64,000 bases of DNA from Syntrophobacteraceae bacterium (GTDB lineage Bacteria; Desulfobacterota; Syntrophobacteria; Syntrophobacterales; Syntrophobacteraceae): contig PXBG01000044.1 in NCBI GenBank assembly GCA_003566995.1, forward strand, positions 1-64,000, in the 5' to 3' direction. Position 1 is the stretch's first letter, and each line of letters starts with the position of its first letter. Positions 1 through 8,719 of the stretch are shown here, in pieces. The translations under genes were made by a program, and so were the position numbers. Under the pieces are notes generated by a model, which made no database searches, had not been told where the DNA came from, and worked only from the letters and a program-made list of their open reading frames with translations.

Positions 1-85
1 TGAATTCTACGGGACGAACATGGTCATTCCACCGTTGAATGCTCGCGGCCTCAAAAATCCTATCGATCAAGCCCTTTTCGATCAT
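1..85 (-). CDS. HD-domain hydrolase, N-terminal fragment
   Basis: Only the first 28 codons are in the window; the gene runs off the left edge. The peptide begins MIEKGLIDRIFEAASIQRWN and continues with DHVRPVEF. I recall this start from YfbR-like HD-family phosphohydrolases, which act on nucleotides. An AGGAGA ribosome-binding site lies about ten bases before the ATG at 85. The HD residues themselves are outside the window, so the family call rests on a short N-terminal resemblance. The gene is transcribed leftwards, divergent from the next gene. Confidence 0.5.
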   Translation of the reverse strand, partial: MIEKGLIDRIFEAASIQRWNDHVRPVEF

Positions 86-531
86 GAGCCGGTCTCCTGT
101 AAAATCCAGAAATCAATTTGACCAGGAAAAGTGAAACCCTCCCTGGAGAGTCTTGTGGCCAAGCTCCACACACGGAGAGTTCATGGATATCCTGAAGATG
201 CAGCATTGCCCTCAAGGGAAGCATCGAGTTACACTCTTCAAGGACAGAGGAGCAAGCAATGCTCAATAAGGAGAGCAAGCAAGGATTCCCATGATGAAAT
301 CCTCAGGGTGCCGAAGTCCGGTCATATTAGTCCACACTCCCGCAAAAGTCAGCATGGGAATTGGCGATCACACATGGGATGCACCCATTGCATTTTCTGG
401 AAAGCTGCGTCGCAAACCCTATTGCGAGGTAAAGCAGGCAGGAACCTCTCGAACGATCTGAAAAAAACAGGGCAGAAAGTTCAGTGATCACCCGGGCAAT
501 CCAGTGACCGGGAAGGAAGAGGAGTTTTTAT
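86..531. other. Divergent intergenic stretch, no gene seen
   Basis: This stretch separates the leftward HD-domain gene from the rightward 172-residue gene. An open frame of 118 codons crosses it on the plus strand, but its composition does not look like protein and no family is recognisable. No tRNA, clear terminator or consensus promoter was seen. The last bases carry the ribosome-binding site of the following gene. Confidence 0.5.
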
Positions 532-1050
532 ATGGCGCGAATCGTTTATTGCCATCCACAATTGGCTCAGAACGCCTATCATGTTTTTTCCGATCTGGAC
601 TTTTGGGACGCCCGCCGCATCCTCAAAAATCTGGCGGAAGTGAGGAGAAACTTCGGGGCCCACGTCGACGGAGACCTTTTCCCCACCCAGGTGATTCTGA
701 ATGACTTGCACAGGCCTTCCATCCATGTGATTGAAACCAGGATACAAAAGGCCGTCGCATCACCCCCCCGGCACGTGGTCGTGCGGTCCATGGTCTTCGA
801 GGGTCAATTTGAATTTGACCCCCTCGTGTATTACCCCTCTCGTTGGAGCAGGGAGAGGATGATGCATTTCACTCTCCATCGCCTTCCTCTCGAACAAAGC
901 TCCCTCTGCAATCAATACCAGGTCATTCAGCTCAGATGGATCGATGGGAAAATCAGAGTGGAAAAAGTTCAGCGGCTCAAAAAACACCAGCCAACCATTC
1001 GATCCCAAAAGGAATCGGACAGACTCCTTCACGTCCCCAGCTGCTTTTAG
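532..1050 (+). CDS. Conserved-looking protein of unknown function (172 aa)
   Basis: I do not recognise this protein. It starts at an ATG preceded by a strong GAGGAG ribosome-binding site at nine-base spacing. There is no signal peptide and no membrane segment. The first 120 residues have the balanced composition of a soluble alpha/beta protein, with several Trp, His and Tyr residues (for example the FWDARRIL and DPLVYYPSRW stretches). The last 40 residues are Lys/Arg/Gln-rich and probably a basic, flexible tail. The opposite strand has two open frames here, but they lack ribosome-binding sites. It stands alone between the HD-domain gene and iorA. Confidence 0.6.
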   Translation: MARIVYCHPQLAQNAYHVFSDLDFWDARRILKNLAEVRRNFGAHVDGDLFPTQVILNDLHRPSIHVIETRIQKAVASPPRHVVVRSMVFEGQFEFDPLVYYPSRWSRERMMHFTLHRLPLEQSSLCNQYQVIQLRWIDGKIRVEKVQRLKKHQPTIRSQKESDRLLHVPSCF

Positions 1051-1405
1051 ACACCGCCAGGTTTGAACATTCACCGCGATGCAGCCTTTTCATCATTTTC
1101 ACGCCTGGCACCCGTGAGGATCGCTCTCATCCTTTCACGTCATTCCCCCCTTCCCTTTTCCAGCTTGACCCGGGGAAAGTCCTCTGTTAGAAGGTCTCTC
1201 ATCCAACCATCGGAAAATCAATATATTTTTCCAATAATTTTATGGTGTTGGCTTGACATTTCGAGAGAAACAGGTCACTCGCCGCCCCACGAGCCCAAAG
1301 CTCGGGCAAAGACCGTGCGCGCTTCAACCCTCGCGGTCTTTTTCTGTTTTGAGGAGGTTTTTGCGTGCGGGTGATGACGCAGTTTTTGAGGACGAGGAGA
1401 TTGTT
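1051..1405. other. Leader region of the ior operon
   Basis: No gene is seen in this stretch. A TTGACA lies at 1253-1258 but has no convincing -10 box at the usual distance. Downstream of it come a small GAGC/GCTC hairpin and then the terminator-like hairpin listed separately. An open frame joined to iorA extends back to 1253, but its sequence upstream of 1406 does not resemble the family. Confidence 0.5.
1308..1341 (+). terminator. Candidate attenuator upstream of iorA
   Basis: AAAGACCG at 1308-1315 pairs with CGGTCTTT at 1334-1341, followed directly by a T-rich tail. The hairpin lies about 65 bases before the iorA start and after a possible -35 box, so it could end transcription early in the leader. 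No antiterminator or ligand-binding fold was recognised. Confidence 0.4.
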
Positions 1406-3256
1406 TTGACAGGTCGAAAAATTCTTCTGGGAAATGAAGCTATTGCATGCGGTCTGCTGGAGTCCGCCTGCACCATGGCAACTTCCTATCCGGGAACCCC
1501 CGCTTCAGAGATTCTGGGAACCCTTGTGGAAATGAAAAGTGAAATCCCCCGCGAGGTGCACCTGGAATGGTCCATCAATGAAAAGGTGGCCTTTGAAGTG
1601 GCTTTGGCCAACAGCTTCACAGGACGGCGTTCTGTGACCATCATGAAACAGGTGGGGTTGAACGTGGCCGCCGACCCCCTCATGAGCGCAGCCTACACAG
1701 GAGTAACGGGGGGATTTGTGGTGATTTCCGCCGATGATCCGGGCCCCCAGAGTTCCCAGACAGAACAGGACAGCCGCTTCATGGCCATGCTGGCCAAGAT
1801 CCCCGTCCTCGATCCGTCTTCACCGCTAGAGGCCAGAAAAATGGCAAAAGAGGCCTTCCTGCTTTCGGAAAAGTATGAGATTCCCGTCATGCTGAGGCCC
1901 ACAATACGGGTGTGCCATGGGCGCCAGGACATGGAAGTGGAAGGCTTCCCGTTTCCAAAAGACCAGGCGGCTTTCCAAAAAAATCCCGGCCGCTGGGCCG
2001 CCACACCTGAGTTTCGGTTCATGCTGCATGGCCTGCTCAACAAAAAACTCGAAGAGATTTCAGAAGACATGCACCATCGGCCTGGCATGATCAACGCAGA
2101 ACTCATGGCAGATCATTTCCCGCAAACCCTCACGGGGGAAAACGAGGTCTGCATCGTGACTTCCGGCGTGGTGGCGGCTCATGTTCAGGAAATCATGGCC
2201 GACCTGCAACTGCTGGACAAGGTTCCCCTCTACCAGGTTTCCATGCCTTTTCCCCTTTCCTCCGCATTCAGGGATGAACTGCTCGGGCGATACGACCGCA
2301 TCCTTGTTTTGGAAGAAACCTATCCCGTCATGGAACTTCAGTTTCGGAACGGAGAAAAGGTCTTCGGGCGCCACACGGGAACGGTTCCCCCATCGGGGGA
2401 GTTGCTGCCCGAAATCCTGGGAGACATCTTGACAGACTTTCTGCACCTGGACGCTCCTTCAAAAAGGGCACCTTCTGTCCTTCCGGTGAGGCGCCCCACG
2501 CTCTGTGCGGGCTGTCCTCACCGATCAGCCTTCTATGCCATACGCAAAGTCTTTCCCGAAGGAATCTATCCGGGTGACATGGGCTGTTACACTCTGGGCC
2601 TCAACCTGGGAGCGGTGGACACCGTCCTGTGCATGGGGGCTTCCATCAGCCAGGCGTCCGGATTCTATCATGCCTTCAAAAGCCAGAAAACGGACGCTCC
2701 TTCCATCTGTGCCGCGGTGGGTGACTCCACGTTCTTTCACGCAGGCATTCCCGCCCTCATCAATGCCGTGGTCCAGGGAGCGCGCTTTGTGCTGGTCATT
2801 CTGGACAACCGAACCACGGCCATAACAGGGCATCAGCCCACCCCAACATTTGGAAAAACCCTGGACGGTATGGAGGTTTCCAAGGTTTCCATCCCTGACC
2901 TGGTCCGAGCCTGCGGTGTGCAATTTGTGGAAACGGAAGATCCTTACGCTCTGGAATCCTTCATGAAGTCACTGAAACGGGCTCATGACCACACTCTTGG
3001 GGCGAGGGGCGGCGTTGCGGTGGTCATCGCTCAGCGCCCCTGCCTCATGGATCGTTTGCACGCAGACAGCTGGAACCGCATGGAAATACAGGTCACCGAG
3101 GAGTGCACGGGCTGTCACCTGTGTGTCACCACTTTTGAATGCCCTGCCATTGTTCCCCAGGGAGAACAAGGGCCTGTGAGGATCGACCAGGCCCTCTGCT
3201 CCGGATGCGGCGTCTGCCTGGATATTTGTCCCCATGGAGGTTTTGAAACCATCTGA
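1406..3256 (+). CDS. iorA: Indolepyruvate:ferredoxin oxidoreductase, alpha subunit
   Basis: This is the large subunit of the enzyme that decarboxylates aryl 2-oxoacids (indolepyruvate, phenylpyruvate) to aryl-acetyl-CoA and reduces ferredoxin in the cytoplasm. The N-terminal pyrimidine-binding half begins TGRKILLGNEAIACGLLESA and contains the SYPGTPASEI stretch. The C-terminal half carries CAGCPHR (about residue 367) and the thiamine-diphosphate motif GDMGCYTLG (about 390). Two 4Fe-4S clusters follow at the end, CTGCHLC...CP and CSGCGVCLDICP. The start is a TTG at 1406 behind a GAGGAG site, giving 616 residues, the normal family length. An ATG-free extension back to 1253 was rejected. iorB follows after 52 bases, so the two are surely one operon. 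In anaerobes the pair serves amino-acid fermentation or aryl-acid activation. Confidence 0.95.
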   Translation: MTGRKILLGNEAIACGLLESACTMATSYPGTPASEILGTLVEMKSEIPREVHLEWSINEKVAFEVALANSFTGRRSVTIMKQVGLNVAADPLMSAAYTGVTGGFVVISADDPGPQSSQTEQDSRFMAMLAKIPVLDPSSPLEARKMAKEAFLLSEKYEIPVMLRPTIRVCHGRQDMEVEGFPFPKDQAAFQKNPGRWAATPEFRFMLHGLLNKKLEEISEDMHHRPGMINAELMADHFPQTLTGENEVCIVTSGVVAAHVQEIMADLQLLDKVPLYQVSMPFPLSSAFRDELLGRYDRILVLEETYPVMELQFRNGEKVFGRHTGTVPPSGELLPEILGDILTDFLHLDAPSKRAPSVLPVRRPTLCAGCPHRSAFYAIRKVFPEGIYPGDMGCYTLGLNLGAVDTVLCMGASISQASGFYHAFKSQKTDAPSICAAVGDSTFFHAGIPALINAVVQGARFVLVILDNRTTAITGHQPTPTFGKTLDGMEVSKVSIPDLVRACGVQFVETEDPYALESFMKSLKRAHDHTLGARGGVAVVIAQRPCLMDRLHADSWNRMEIQVTEECTGCHLCVTTFECPAIVPQGEQGPVRIDQALCSGCGVCLDICPHGGFETI

Positions 3257-3308
3257 TCCGCCACTGGCCCATCAAGCGTGGGAGTTGACGGTCTTGAAAG
3301 AGGTTAGA

Positions 3309-3863
3309 ATGCAACAGATCATCGTGAGTGGAGTGGGAGGGCAGGGAGTCCTCTTCATCACCAGATTGCTGGCTGAAACTGCACTGAAACTGAATCACTC
3401 CCTTTTGATTTCGGAGACACACGGCATGGCACAGCGGGGAGGAATCGTGATCAGCCACCTCAAGATTTTCTCCAGGCACTCCTCCCCGGGGTTCACAAGT
3501 CCCCTCATTCGCCCTCAGCACGCAGACATCCTGCTCGGCCTGCATCCTGAAAGCATCCAGGCCCATGGATTCTATCTCACGAAAGGGGGGACAGCCTATT
3601 GCAACAGCATTGAAGAGACCAATGGTGCTTTTTTCATCGATGCCACCACCATCGCTGTGGAACTGGCCTCTCCCCTTTCCGCAAATCTCGTGCTTCTGGG
3701 CTATGCGTCAACGGGAAAAAAGCTCTTTTGTGCTCCCGGGCACCTCATGGACACATTGGTTCAGCTTGGGGGGAAAAATTTACCCATCTCTCTCCGAGCC
3801 TTCGAAGCCGGGAAAAAAGAGGGTGAACTTTTCTTTGGCGGAATAGCCCCCTCCAAAAAGTGA
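3309..3863 (+). CDS. iorB: Indolepyruvate:ferredoxin oxidoreductase, beta subunit
   Basis: This is the small gamma-domain subunit partnering iorA, about 184 residues, typical for the family. It opens with IIVSGVGGQGVLFITRLLAE, the glycine-rich signature of 2-oxoacid oxidoreductase gamma subunits, followed by ETHGMAQRGG, another family hallmark. The ATG at 3309 is chosen because the family starts right before this motif and an AGAGG lies upstream; the frame is open further back into the end of iorA. The subunit carries no iron-sulfur cluster itself. Co-transcription with iorA is expected. Confidence 0.95.
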   Translation: MQQIIVSGVGGQGVLFITRLLAETALKLNHSLLISETHGMAQRGGIVISHLKIFSRHSSPGFTSPLIRPQHADILLGLHPESIQAHGFYLTKGGTAYCNSIEETNGAFFIDATTIAVELASPLSANLVLLGYASTGKKLFCAPGHLMDTLVQLGGKNLPISLRAFEAGKKEGELFFGGIAPSKK

Positions 3864-4263
3864 TCAATCCTGAAAAAACAGTGAGGGCTGCTTCAGGCAA
3901 CCCATTAGGGGGCCACTCTCACGGGCATTTCTGTTCGAAAATTCGTGGCGCTGACCTTTGCCATGAGTGAAGCCCTCACTCCACGCACAGAAAAAACAGC
4001 CAGGAGTTTTCTTTCACCCCGCGTCAAGACCTTTGGGAAACTGCGCGGAAAAATTCGAAGGACTCCGCGACCCGGAGTCCGCCTGCAGTCGGGGGAACGG
4101 GACCGCATGCCCCAAAAGGGCTTGATTGATAGAGACTCTTTTTTCTAAAGATTTGGAACGAGAGGCGGGGGAAGATTTTTGATAAGATAGAGGCGTGGCG
4201 TGAATTCCTTAAAAAACCCTTTTCATCCCCATCTCACCCGACTCCCGCTGTGCACGAACGACT
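3864..4263. other. Intergenic stretch between convergent iorB and panE
   Basis: The ends of iorB (plus) and panE (minus) face each other here. No gene was recognised. The stretch contains a perfect stem-loop (listed separately) and an A/T-richer part near 4130-4200. No classical hairpin-plus-T-run terminator was found for either gene. Confidence 0.5.
4060..4080. repeat. Perfect 8-bp inverted repeat
   Basis: GGACTCCG at 4060-4067 is complementary to CGGAGTCC at 4073-4080 with a five-base loop. There is no T-run after it, so it is either a weak or factor-dependent terminator between the convergent genes, or an unrelated hairpin. Confidence 0.4.
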
Positions 4264-5247
4264 TCACCGCCCGCCCATGCGCCCCTTTCTGTCCACAGAG
4301 AGAATCAAGGCATGGAGGGACTCCAGCACGGGCACGGGGACGTTTTTTTCCATGGCAAAACGCACGGCATTTCCCAGAATGGCTTCCACTTCCATGGGAC
4401 GGCCGGCCTCGAAATCAACGAGCATGCTGGTTTTGAAAGGTTTCATGGAAAGGGTTGCGTCCAGGTTCTGCTGTATGATGCTTTCGGGAAACTCGTATCC
4501 CCCCGCCCCTGCCAGGCGCAGAACTTCCCTCATTGCTTTTCTCAGAAGCTCTGTCAATTCGGCTTGTTTGAGAATGGATTCCGTATTCAGCGCGCCCCCG
4601 AGCACGGAAACGGGATTGAAAGAAGCATTCCAAATCAGTTTCTGCCACCGGGAACGCTCCACCTGAGGGACGACTTCGCACTCCACTCCCCCCCTTTCAA
4701 ACCATTGCGACAAAAGACGAACTTTTGAAGATGCTCCACTGGGATAATTGCCAAGGGCCAAACGGCCGAAATCCTGGTGCGTCACTTGTGCGGGACCTGT
4801 GCGGCGCACAGAGATGAAAGCCAGGCAGCTGATGATTTCATGAGAAGGAAATGCTTCCAGGAAAGGTTTTTCTATGAACAACCCATTTTGAATCAGCACT
4901 ACGGCCGTCTGCGGCCCCATGACCGGCCGCACCAGATGGACGGCGTTCACCTCGGGCAGCACTTTGGTGGCCACCACCACAAAATCCGGAACTCCCTGGT
5001 ATTCTTCGGGATGACGAATCACCTGTTCGGGCAAAAACTTAAAATTTCCCCCAATGCTTTGAATGTCTATGCCGTGATCCCTGACCTCTTCAAAATGGGA
5101 GCGGCACAAGACAGAAACACGCGCTCCTGCCTGGTACAGTTTGGCTCCATAAAATCCCCCTATGGCTCCCGCACCCACAACCAGCACCCTGGGGCCGGCA
5201 TCCCGATCACCAGAGCCTAACGACAGATCCGCGTTTTTCGTGTTCAT
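4264..5247 (-). CDS. panE: 2-dehydropantoate 2-reductase (ketopantoate reductase)
   Basis: This NADPH-dependent reductase converts ketopantoate to pantoate in pantothenate and CoA synthesis. The Rossmann motif VLVVGAGAIGGFYGAKL lies near residue 20. The C-terminal ApbA domain shows the KLIWNASFNPVSVL stretch with the catalytic Lys and the conserved Asn, and MLVDFEAGRPMEVEAILG near the end. The ATG at 5247 is preceded by an almost perfect AAGGAGGAG site, giving 327 residues; a further in-frame ATG 20 codons upstream lacks one. panC and panD lie 15 kb to the right, so the pathway genes are split; panB is not in the window. Some ApbA-family members reduce other 2-oxoacids, so the substrate is inferred. 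Confidence 0.88.
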   Translation of the reverse strand: MNTKNADLSLGSGDRDAGPRVLVVGAGAIGGFYGAKLYQAGARVSVLCRSHFEEVRDHGIDIQSIGGNFKFLPEQVIRHPEEYQGVPDFVVVATKVLPEVNAVHLVRPVMGPQTAVVLIQNGLFIEKPFLEAFPSHEIISCLAFISVRRTGPAQVTHQDFGRLALGNYPSGASSKVRLLSQWFERGGVECEVVPQVERSRWQKLIWNASFNPVSVLGGALNTESILKQAELTELLRKAMREVLRLAGAGGYEFPESIIQQNLDATLSMKPFKTSMLVDFEAGRPMEVEAILGNAVRFAMEKNVPVPVLESLHALILSVDRKGRMGGR

Positions 5248-5335
5248 GAAACTCCTCCTTCGAGGGGTCGAAACCGAAAAAATCTTCCCCCTGTTCTGAG
5301 AATGCACAGGATATCCCCATTTCCGTGCGAAGAAG

Positions 5336-6166
5336 CTAGTGGTGACCTTTGCAGGGAAACCCCCTTTGCTCCATTTGATTGCTCAACCAAAAGGCGATCA
5401 TTCCCCCCAGGTAGGCTCCCCAGATCACGTCGCTCAAAAAATGAACGCACAAGACCACGCGGGAGGCGATGATGAGAAAAGCAAGACCCAGAAAGATGAG
5501 GCGATACCTGGGGAATATGAGGCAGAGAGCAACCATGGCAGCGGCAGCCGTGTTGGCATGTCCCGAAGGAAAAGAAGTTTGAAGGTACCCTGTTTCAAAA
5601 AAGGTGAAACCGTAGAGTCCCTCTTCCAGGAGTGCTTTGGGGCGGTACCTGCCAAAGAGGAACTTCAGAAAGGCATTGAACACACCGGCAAGCGTTACGG
5701 ACAAAAAGACGAGAAGGGCTTTGTTGGCCCACAACCTTCGTTTGTGAATCCACTGAAAAAAAACAAACAGCATCAATGAAGTCACGATATAGCCCGTGGA
5801 AACGCCGGCCTTGGTGATGAACTCAAAGATTTGGCGCCAGGACTCCGGGATCTGCTGAAAAACCTGAACGAGCCTTTTGTCCAGAAACCATATGGACAGA
5901 AGAGATGAAACAGCAACCAATATGAATAACGGAGTGTGCAGATTTGTCAATCGGCGATGATTTTCCATTGTGCGCTTGTCCATTGCAATGGCAAAGTCTT
6001 GGGGACCTGACAGACATTTGGCGCTTGCCAGCGGGGATGTCCGAAAAACAACCCTCGTAGTTTGGAAGTGTGATAGTAAACAGACTTCAAGGACAAAAAC
6101 AAGAAAGAGTGCGGCCAAAAAGAATGAAATAAGGGGGAGCTTTGATGCGTCCTTACCTGAGAGCAT
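5336..6166 (-). CDS. PAP2-family membrane phosphatase
   Basis: This is an integral membrane acid phosphatase of the PAP2 superfamily, which removes phosphate from lipid pyrophosphates (undecaprenyl-PP, phosphatidic acid, phosphatidylglycerol phosphate) or lipid A. All three signature motifs are present: KFLFGRYRP, SFPSGHA and SRVVLCVHFLSD. About six hydrophobic segments are visible. The start is uncertain. The ATG at 6166 lacks a good ribosome-binding site but includes a plausible first membrane segment; later ATGs at residues 62 and 67 would shorten the protein to about 210 residues. It lies 88 bases ahead of panE on the same strand and is divergent from an ArnT-like glycosyltransferase. That context suggests lipid-linked sugar or lipid A work. 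Confidence 0.85.
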   Translation of the reverse strand: MLSGKDASKLPLISFFLAALFLVFVLEVCLLSHFQTTRVVFRTSPLASAKCLSGPQDFAIAMDKRTMENHRRLTNLHTPLFILVAVSSLLSIWFLDKRLVQVFQQIPESWRQIFEFITKAGVSTGYIVTSLMLFVFFQWIHKRRLWANKALLVFLSVTLAGVFNAFLKFLFGRYRPKALLEEGLYGFTFFETGYLQTSFPSGHANTAAAAMVALCLIFPRYRLIFLGLAFLIIASRVVLCVHFLSDVIWGAYLGGMIAFWLSNQMEQRGFPCKGHH

Positions 6167-6264
6167 GTCAAAAAAGCTTTGCTCATCCCTTCACGGTCAC
6201 TGCGGCAAAAGCGGCAACCCGGATTTCTCGTAGCCTTTCGGGCTGCCGCCTTCGTGTGAATGAG

Positions 6265-7986
6265 ATGTCCAGAAGGCTTTTCAACAACCATTCAAACAGG
6301 TCTTTCCCCTTCAGGCCAAAACCTCCTGCAGCGGCTGGCTTGCTGGTCCTTCTCTGTCTTTTGCTTTACCTGCCGGGTTTCTTCACAGTGCCTCCCATTG
6401 ACAGGGACGAAGCGAGGTTCGCCCAGGCGTCGTACCAGATGCTGGAGTCTCAGGATTATGTGCGGGTGAGTTTTCAAGATGAGCCCCGGCACAAAAAGCC
6501 CATTGGCATCTACTGGCTGCAGGTCTTGTCCGCCAAACTATTCTCAGGAGAGGCCAGTAAGGAAATCTGGCACTTCAGAATTCCGTCTCTCTTGGGAGCC
6601 ATCCTGGCGGTTCTGGGAACATATGCCATAGGGCGAAAGCTTTTTGAGGACAAAGCGGCACTTCTTGGAGCTGCGCTTCTCGCCTGCACGCTCCTCATGG
6701 CTGTTGAGGCCAACATGGCCACCACAGATGCTGCTCTTTTGGCATGCATCGTCGCATCTCAATGGTCCCTCGCCCACCTGTACGTGAAAAGCCAATCCCC
6801 AGCGCAGTTCTCCTGGACGGTTTTTTTCGTCTTCTGGACAGCCCAGGGCTTTGGCATACTCATCAAAGGGCCCCTTGCACCCTTCGTGTCTCTTTTGACC
6901 ATCGTCAGCCTGGGAATCTGGGATCGCAAATGGCAGTGGTTGAGAGGTCTGCGTCCCCTTCCGGGTGTGCTGCTCCTGCTCGTGATGGTTCTCCCGTGGA
7001 CCGTGGCCGTGTGGAAGGCCACGGACGGGTCCTTTTTCCGCGACGCGTTCAGTGAAGACTTCTTCCCCAAACTGGTGTCGGGACAAGAATCTCACGGTGC
7101 GCCGCCCGGATACTACCTGCTGCTCCTCATCGTGGCCTTCTGGCCTGCGTCCCTTTTCTTGGGGTTCTCCTGCGGACATGCCTGGAAAGAGCGCGCCGTT
7201 CAGGGAGTGAAGTTCTGTCTGTGTTGGATTGTGCCAGCCTGGATCGTGTTCGAAGCTGTTCCCACAAAACTTCCGCACTATGTCCTGCCCCTGTACCCCG
7301 CACTGGCCCTCCTTTCTGCCCGAACCCTTCTGGAGCTGGAAAAGACCCCGAAACAATGGCCGCGCTTCTGGCCACGCTTTGTACCCATGGGTTTCATGGT
7401 GTTGTTTGCAATGCTCGTCACAACGGGTGCTTTTGCCCTGCCGTGGCTTGCCAGTGGCCTGCCGTCACTGGTGGGAGCGGGAACGGCCCTGCTGGGCCTT
7501 GCCATTGCTGTACAGGGAATCAGATATTTGAAAAGGGAAAAACTCCTTCACACGGTGCTCCTTTGCATTGGGGGGAATATTTTGGTCTTCGGCCTGATCT
7601 TTCAGTTCATTTTTCCCCGTGTCGATTTTTTCTGGTTGAGTCGCACCATACAGGAGGAAATCTCTCAAATGGCTCCCTCCGGAAATTTGGAAAGGATCAC
7701 CGTTGCCTCCTCAGGCTACCACGAGCCCAGTCTGGTTTTTCTCCTGGGAACGCACACGCGACTTGTGACTCCCGAGGGTGCGGCGCAGATGCTTCTCAAT
7801 TCGCCCGAAACCATCTCCATCGTGTGGACCAGGGAGCGGTCGAGATTCCTGGAGAGGGCAGAAAAACTGGGGATCAAACCACGCCATGTTGGAGGTGTCG
7901 AAGGTTTCAATTACTCCAAGGGCAGAGTGATGAAACTGGAGTTTTACGCGGGGGAAAAAGGCGAAGATAAAATCATGAAGGATTGA
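6265..7986 (+). CDS. ArnT-like membrane glycosyltransferase (GT-C/PMT family)
   Basis: This polytopic inner-membrane glycosyltransferase resembles ArnT and dolichol-phosphate mannosyltransferases, which move a sugar from a polyprenyl-phosphate donor to lipid A or protein on the periplasmic side. The first periplasmic loop holds PPIDRDEARFAQ, the acidic motif expected to bind the donor. Ten or more membrane segments follow, and a soluble C-terminal domain of about 110 residues comes at the end. The ATG at 6265 (573 residues) is chosen because the upstream frame is not membrane-like; its ribosome-binding site is weak. The stop overlaps by 14 bases the end of a convergent DPM-like glycosyltransferase that could make its lipid-linked donor. 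Aminoarabinose specificity cannot be claimed, because arnA, arnB and arnD are not seen. Confidence 0.82.
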   Translation: MSRRLFNNHSNRSFPFRPKPPAAAGLLVLLCLLLYLPGFFTVPPIDRDEARFAQASYQMLESQDYVRVSFQDEPRHKKPIGIYWLQVLSAKLFSGEASKEIWHFRIPSLLGAILAVLGTYAIGRKLFEDKAALLGAALLACTLLMAVEANMATTDAALLACIVASQWSLAHLYVKSQSPAQFSWTVFFVFWTAQGFGILIKGPLAPFVSLLTIVSLGIWDRKWQWLRGLRPLPGVLLLLVMVLPWTVAVWKATDGSFFRDAFSEDFFPKLVSGQESHGAPPGYYLLLLIVAFWPASLFLGFSCGHAWKERAVQGVKFCLCWIVPAWIVFEAVPTKLPHYVLPLYPALALLSARTLLELEKTPKQWPRFWPRFVPMGFMVLFAMLVTTGAFALPWLASGLPSLVGAGTALLGLAIAVQGIRYLKREKLLHTVLLCIGGNILVFGLIFQFIFPRVDFFWLSRTIQEEISQMAPSGNLERITVASSGYHEPSLVFLLGTHTRLVTPEGAAQMLLNSPETISIVWTRERSRFLERAEKLGIKPRHVGGVEGFNYSKGRVMKLEFYAGEKGEDKIMKD

Positions 7987-8719
7987 CGTGTTCCACCTGG
8001 CCCGATTCTCTGCAGATTTGGTAAGAAAATTTTCTTTTCCTGAGCCATAAAACGCCAAAAAGGTCCACCAGTCCCACCCACAGGCGGTTGTGAACACCGT
8101 ACTTGCTCTCGCCGCGCAACCTTGGGCGATGGTTCGCGGGGGTTTCCGCAATTCTCCAGCCCTCCATGGCCACCAGGGTCGGAAGAAAACGATGCATGCC
8201 TGAAAACAAGGGAAGGCGGGCGACGCATTCGCGTTTCATGGCCCTGGTGGAACACCCCGTGTCCTGTACTGTTTTTCCTGTCACCCTATTGCGAAACGCG
8301 TTGGCGATTTTGGATGAAACTTTTCTGATCCAGTCGTCATGGCGAATAACCCGATAGCCATTGGCCATATCCGTCTCCCCGGAACGAATCATTTCAACGA
8401 GGCGAGGAATGTCTTTGGGATCGTTTTGACCGTCACCGTCAATGGTGGCCAGGATTCGGCCCCTGGCTTTTTCAAATCCCGCATGAAGGGCAGCGGACTG
8501 ACCCGCGTTCCGCTCAAAGGACAGGAAACGGTGACGAGCGTCGGTCTGCGCAAGCCCCTCCAGCAACTCAAGGGTTCCATCCGTTGAACCGTCGTCCACC
8601 CATATGCATTCCCAATCATAAGACTCCCGGTCCATGGCGGAAGAGATCTCTTCGCCCAGATGCTTCACGTTTTCAGCCTCATCTTTGAGAGGCACGACGA
8701 TGGACACGAGAGGCGGCAT
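7973..8719 (-). CDS. Family 2 glycosyltransferase, polyprenyl-phosphate sugar synthase type
   Basis: This cytoplasmic GT-A glycosyltransferase (248 residues) resembles DPM1, ArnC and GtrB, which load a nucleotide-activated sugar onto polyprenyl phosphate. It begins MPPLVSIVVPLKDEAENV, with WVDDGSTDGT near residue 40 and the metal-binding region ATIDGDGQNDP near 90. A G-S-K-Y motif (RGESKYGV) lies near the C-terminus. Unlike ArnC and GtrB it has no C-terminal membrane pair. The ATG at 8719 has a GGAG site; an earlier ATG at 8752 does not. It converges on and overlaps the ArnT-like gene, and together they form a plausible donor-making and donor-using pair. Confidence 0.82.
   Translation of the reverse strand: MPPLVSIVVPLKDEAENVKHLGEEISSAMDRESYDWECIWVDDGSTDGTLELLEGLAQTDARHRFLSFERNAGQSAALHAGFEKARGRILATIDGDGQNDPKDIPRLVEMIRSGETDMANGYRVIRHDDWIRKVSSKIANAFRNRVTGKTVQDTGCSTRAMKRECVARLPLFSGMHRFLPTLVAMEGWRIAETPANHRPRLRGESKYGVHNRLWVGLVDLFGVLWLRKRKFSYQICRESGQVEHVNPS

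Noticed and set aside
131-487. Open frame of 118 codons on the plus strand
   Set aside because: Starts without a ribosome-binding site, has a Ser/Arg/His-heavy random-looking composition and no resemblance to any family.
1253-1405. N-terminal extension of iorA
   Set aside because: The in-frame extension has no family similarity and contains the terminator-like hairpin; the TTG at 1406 has a good site and the right start.
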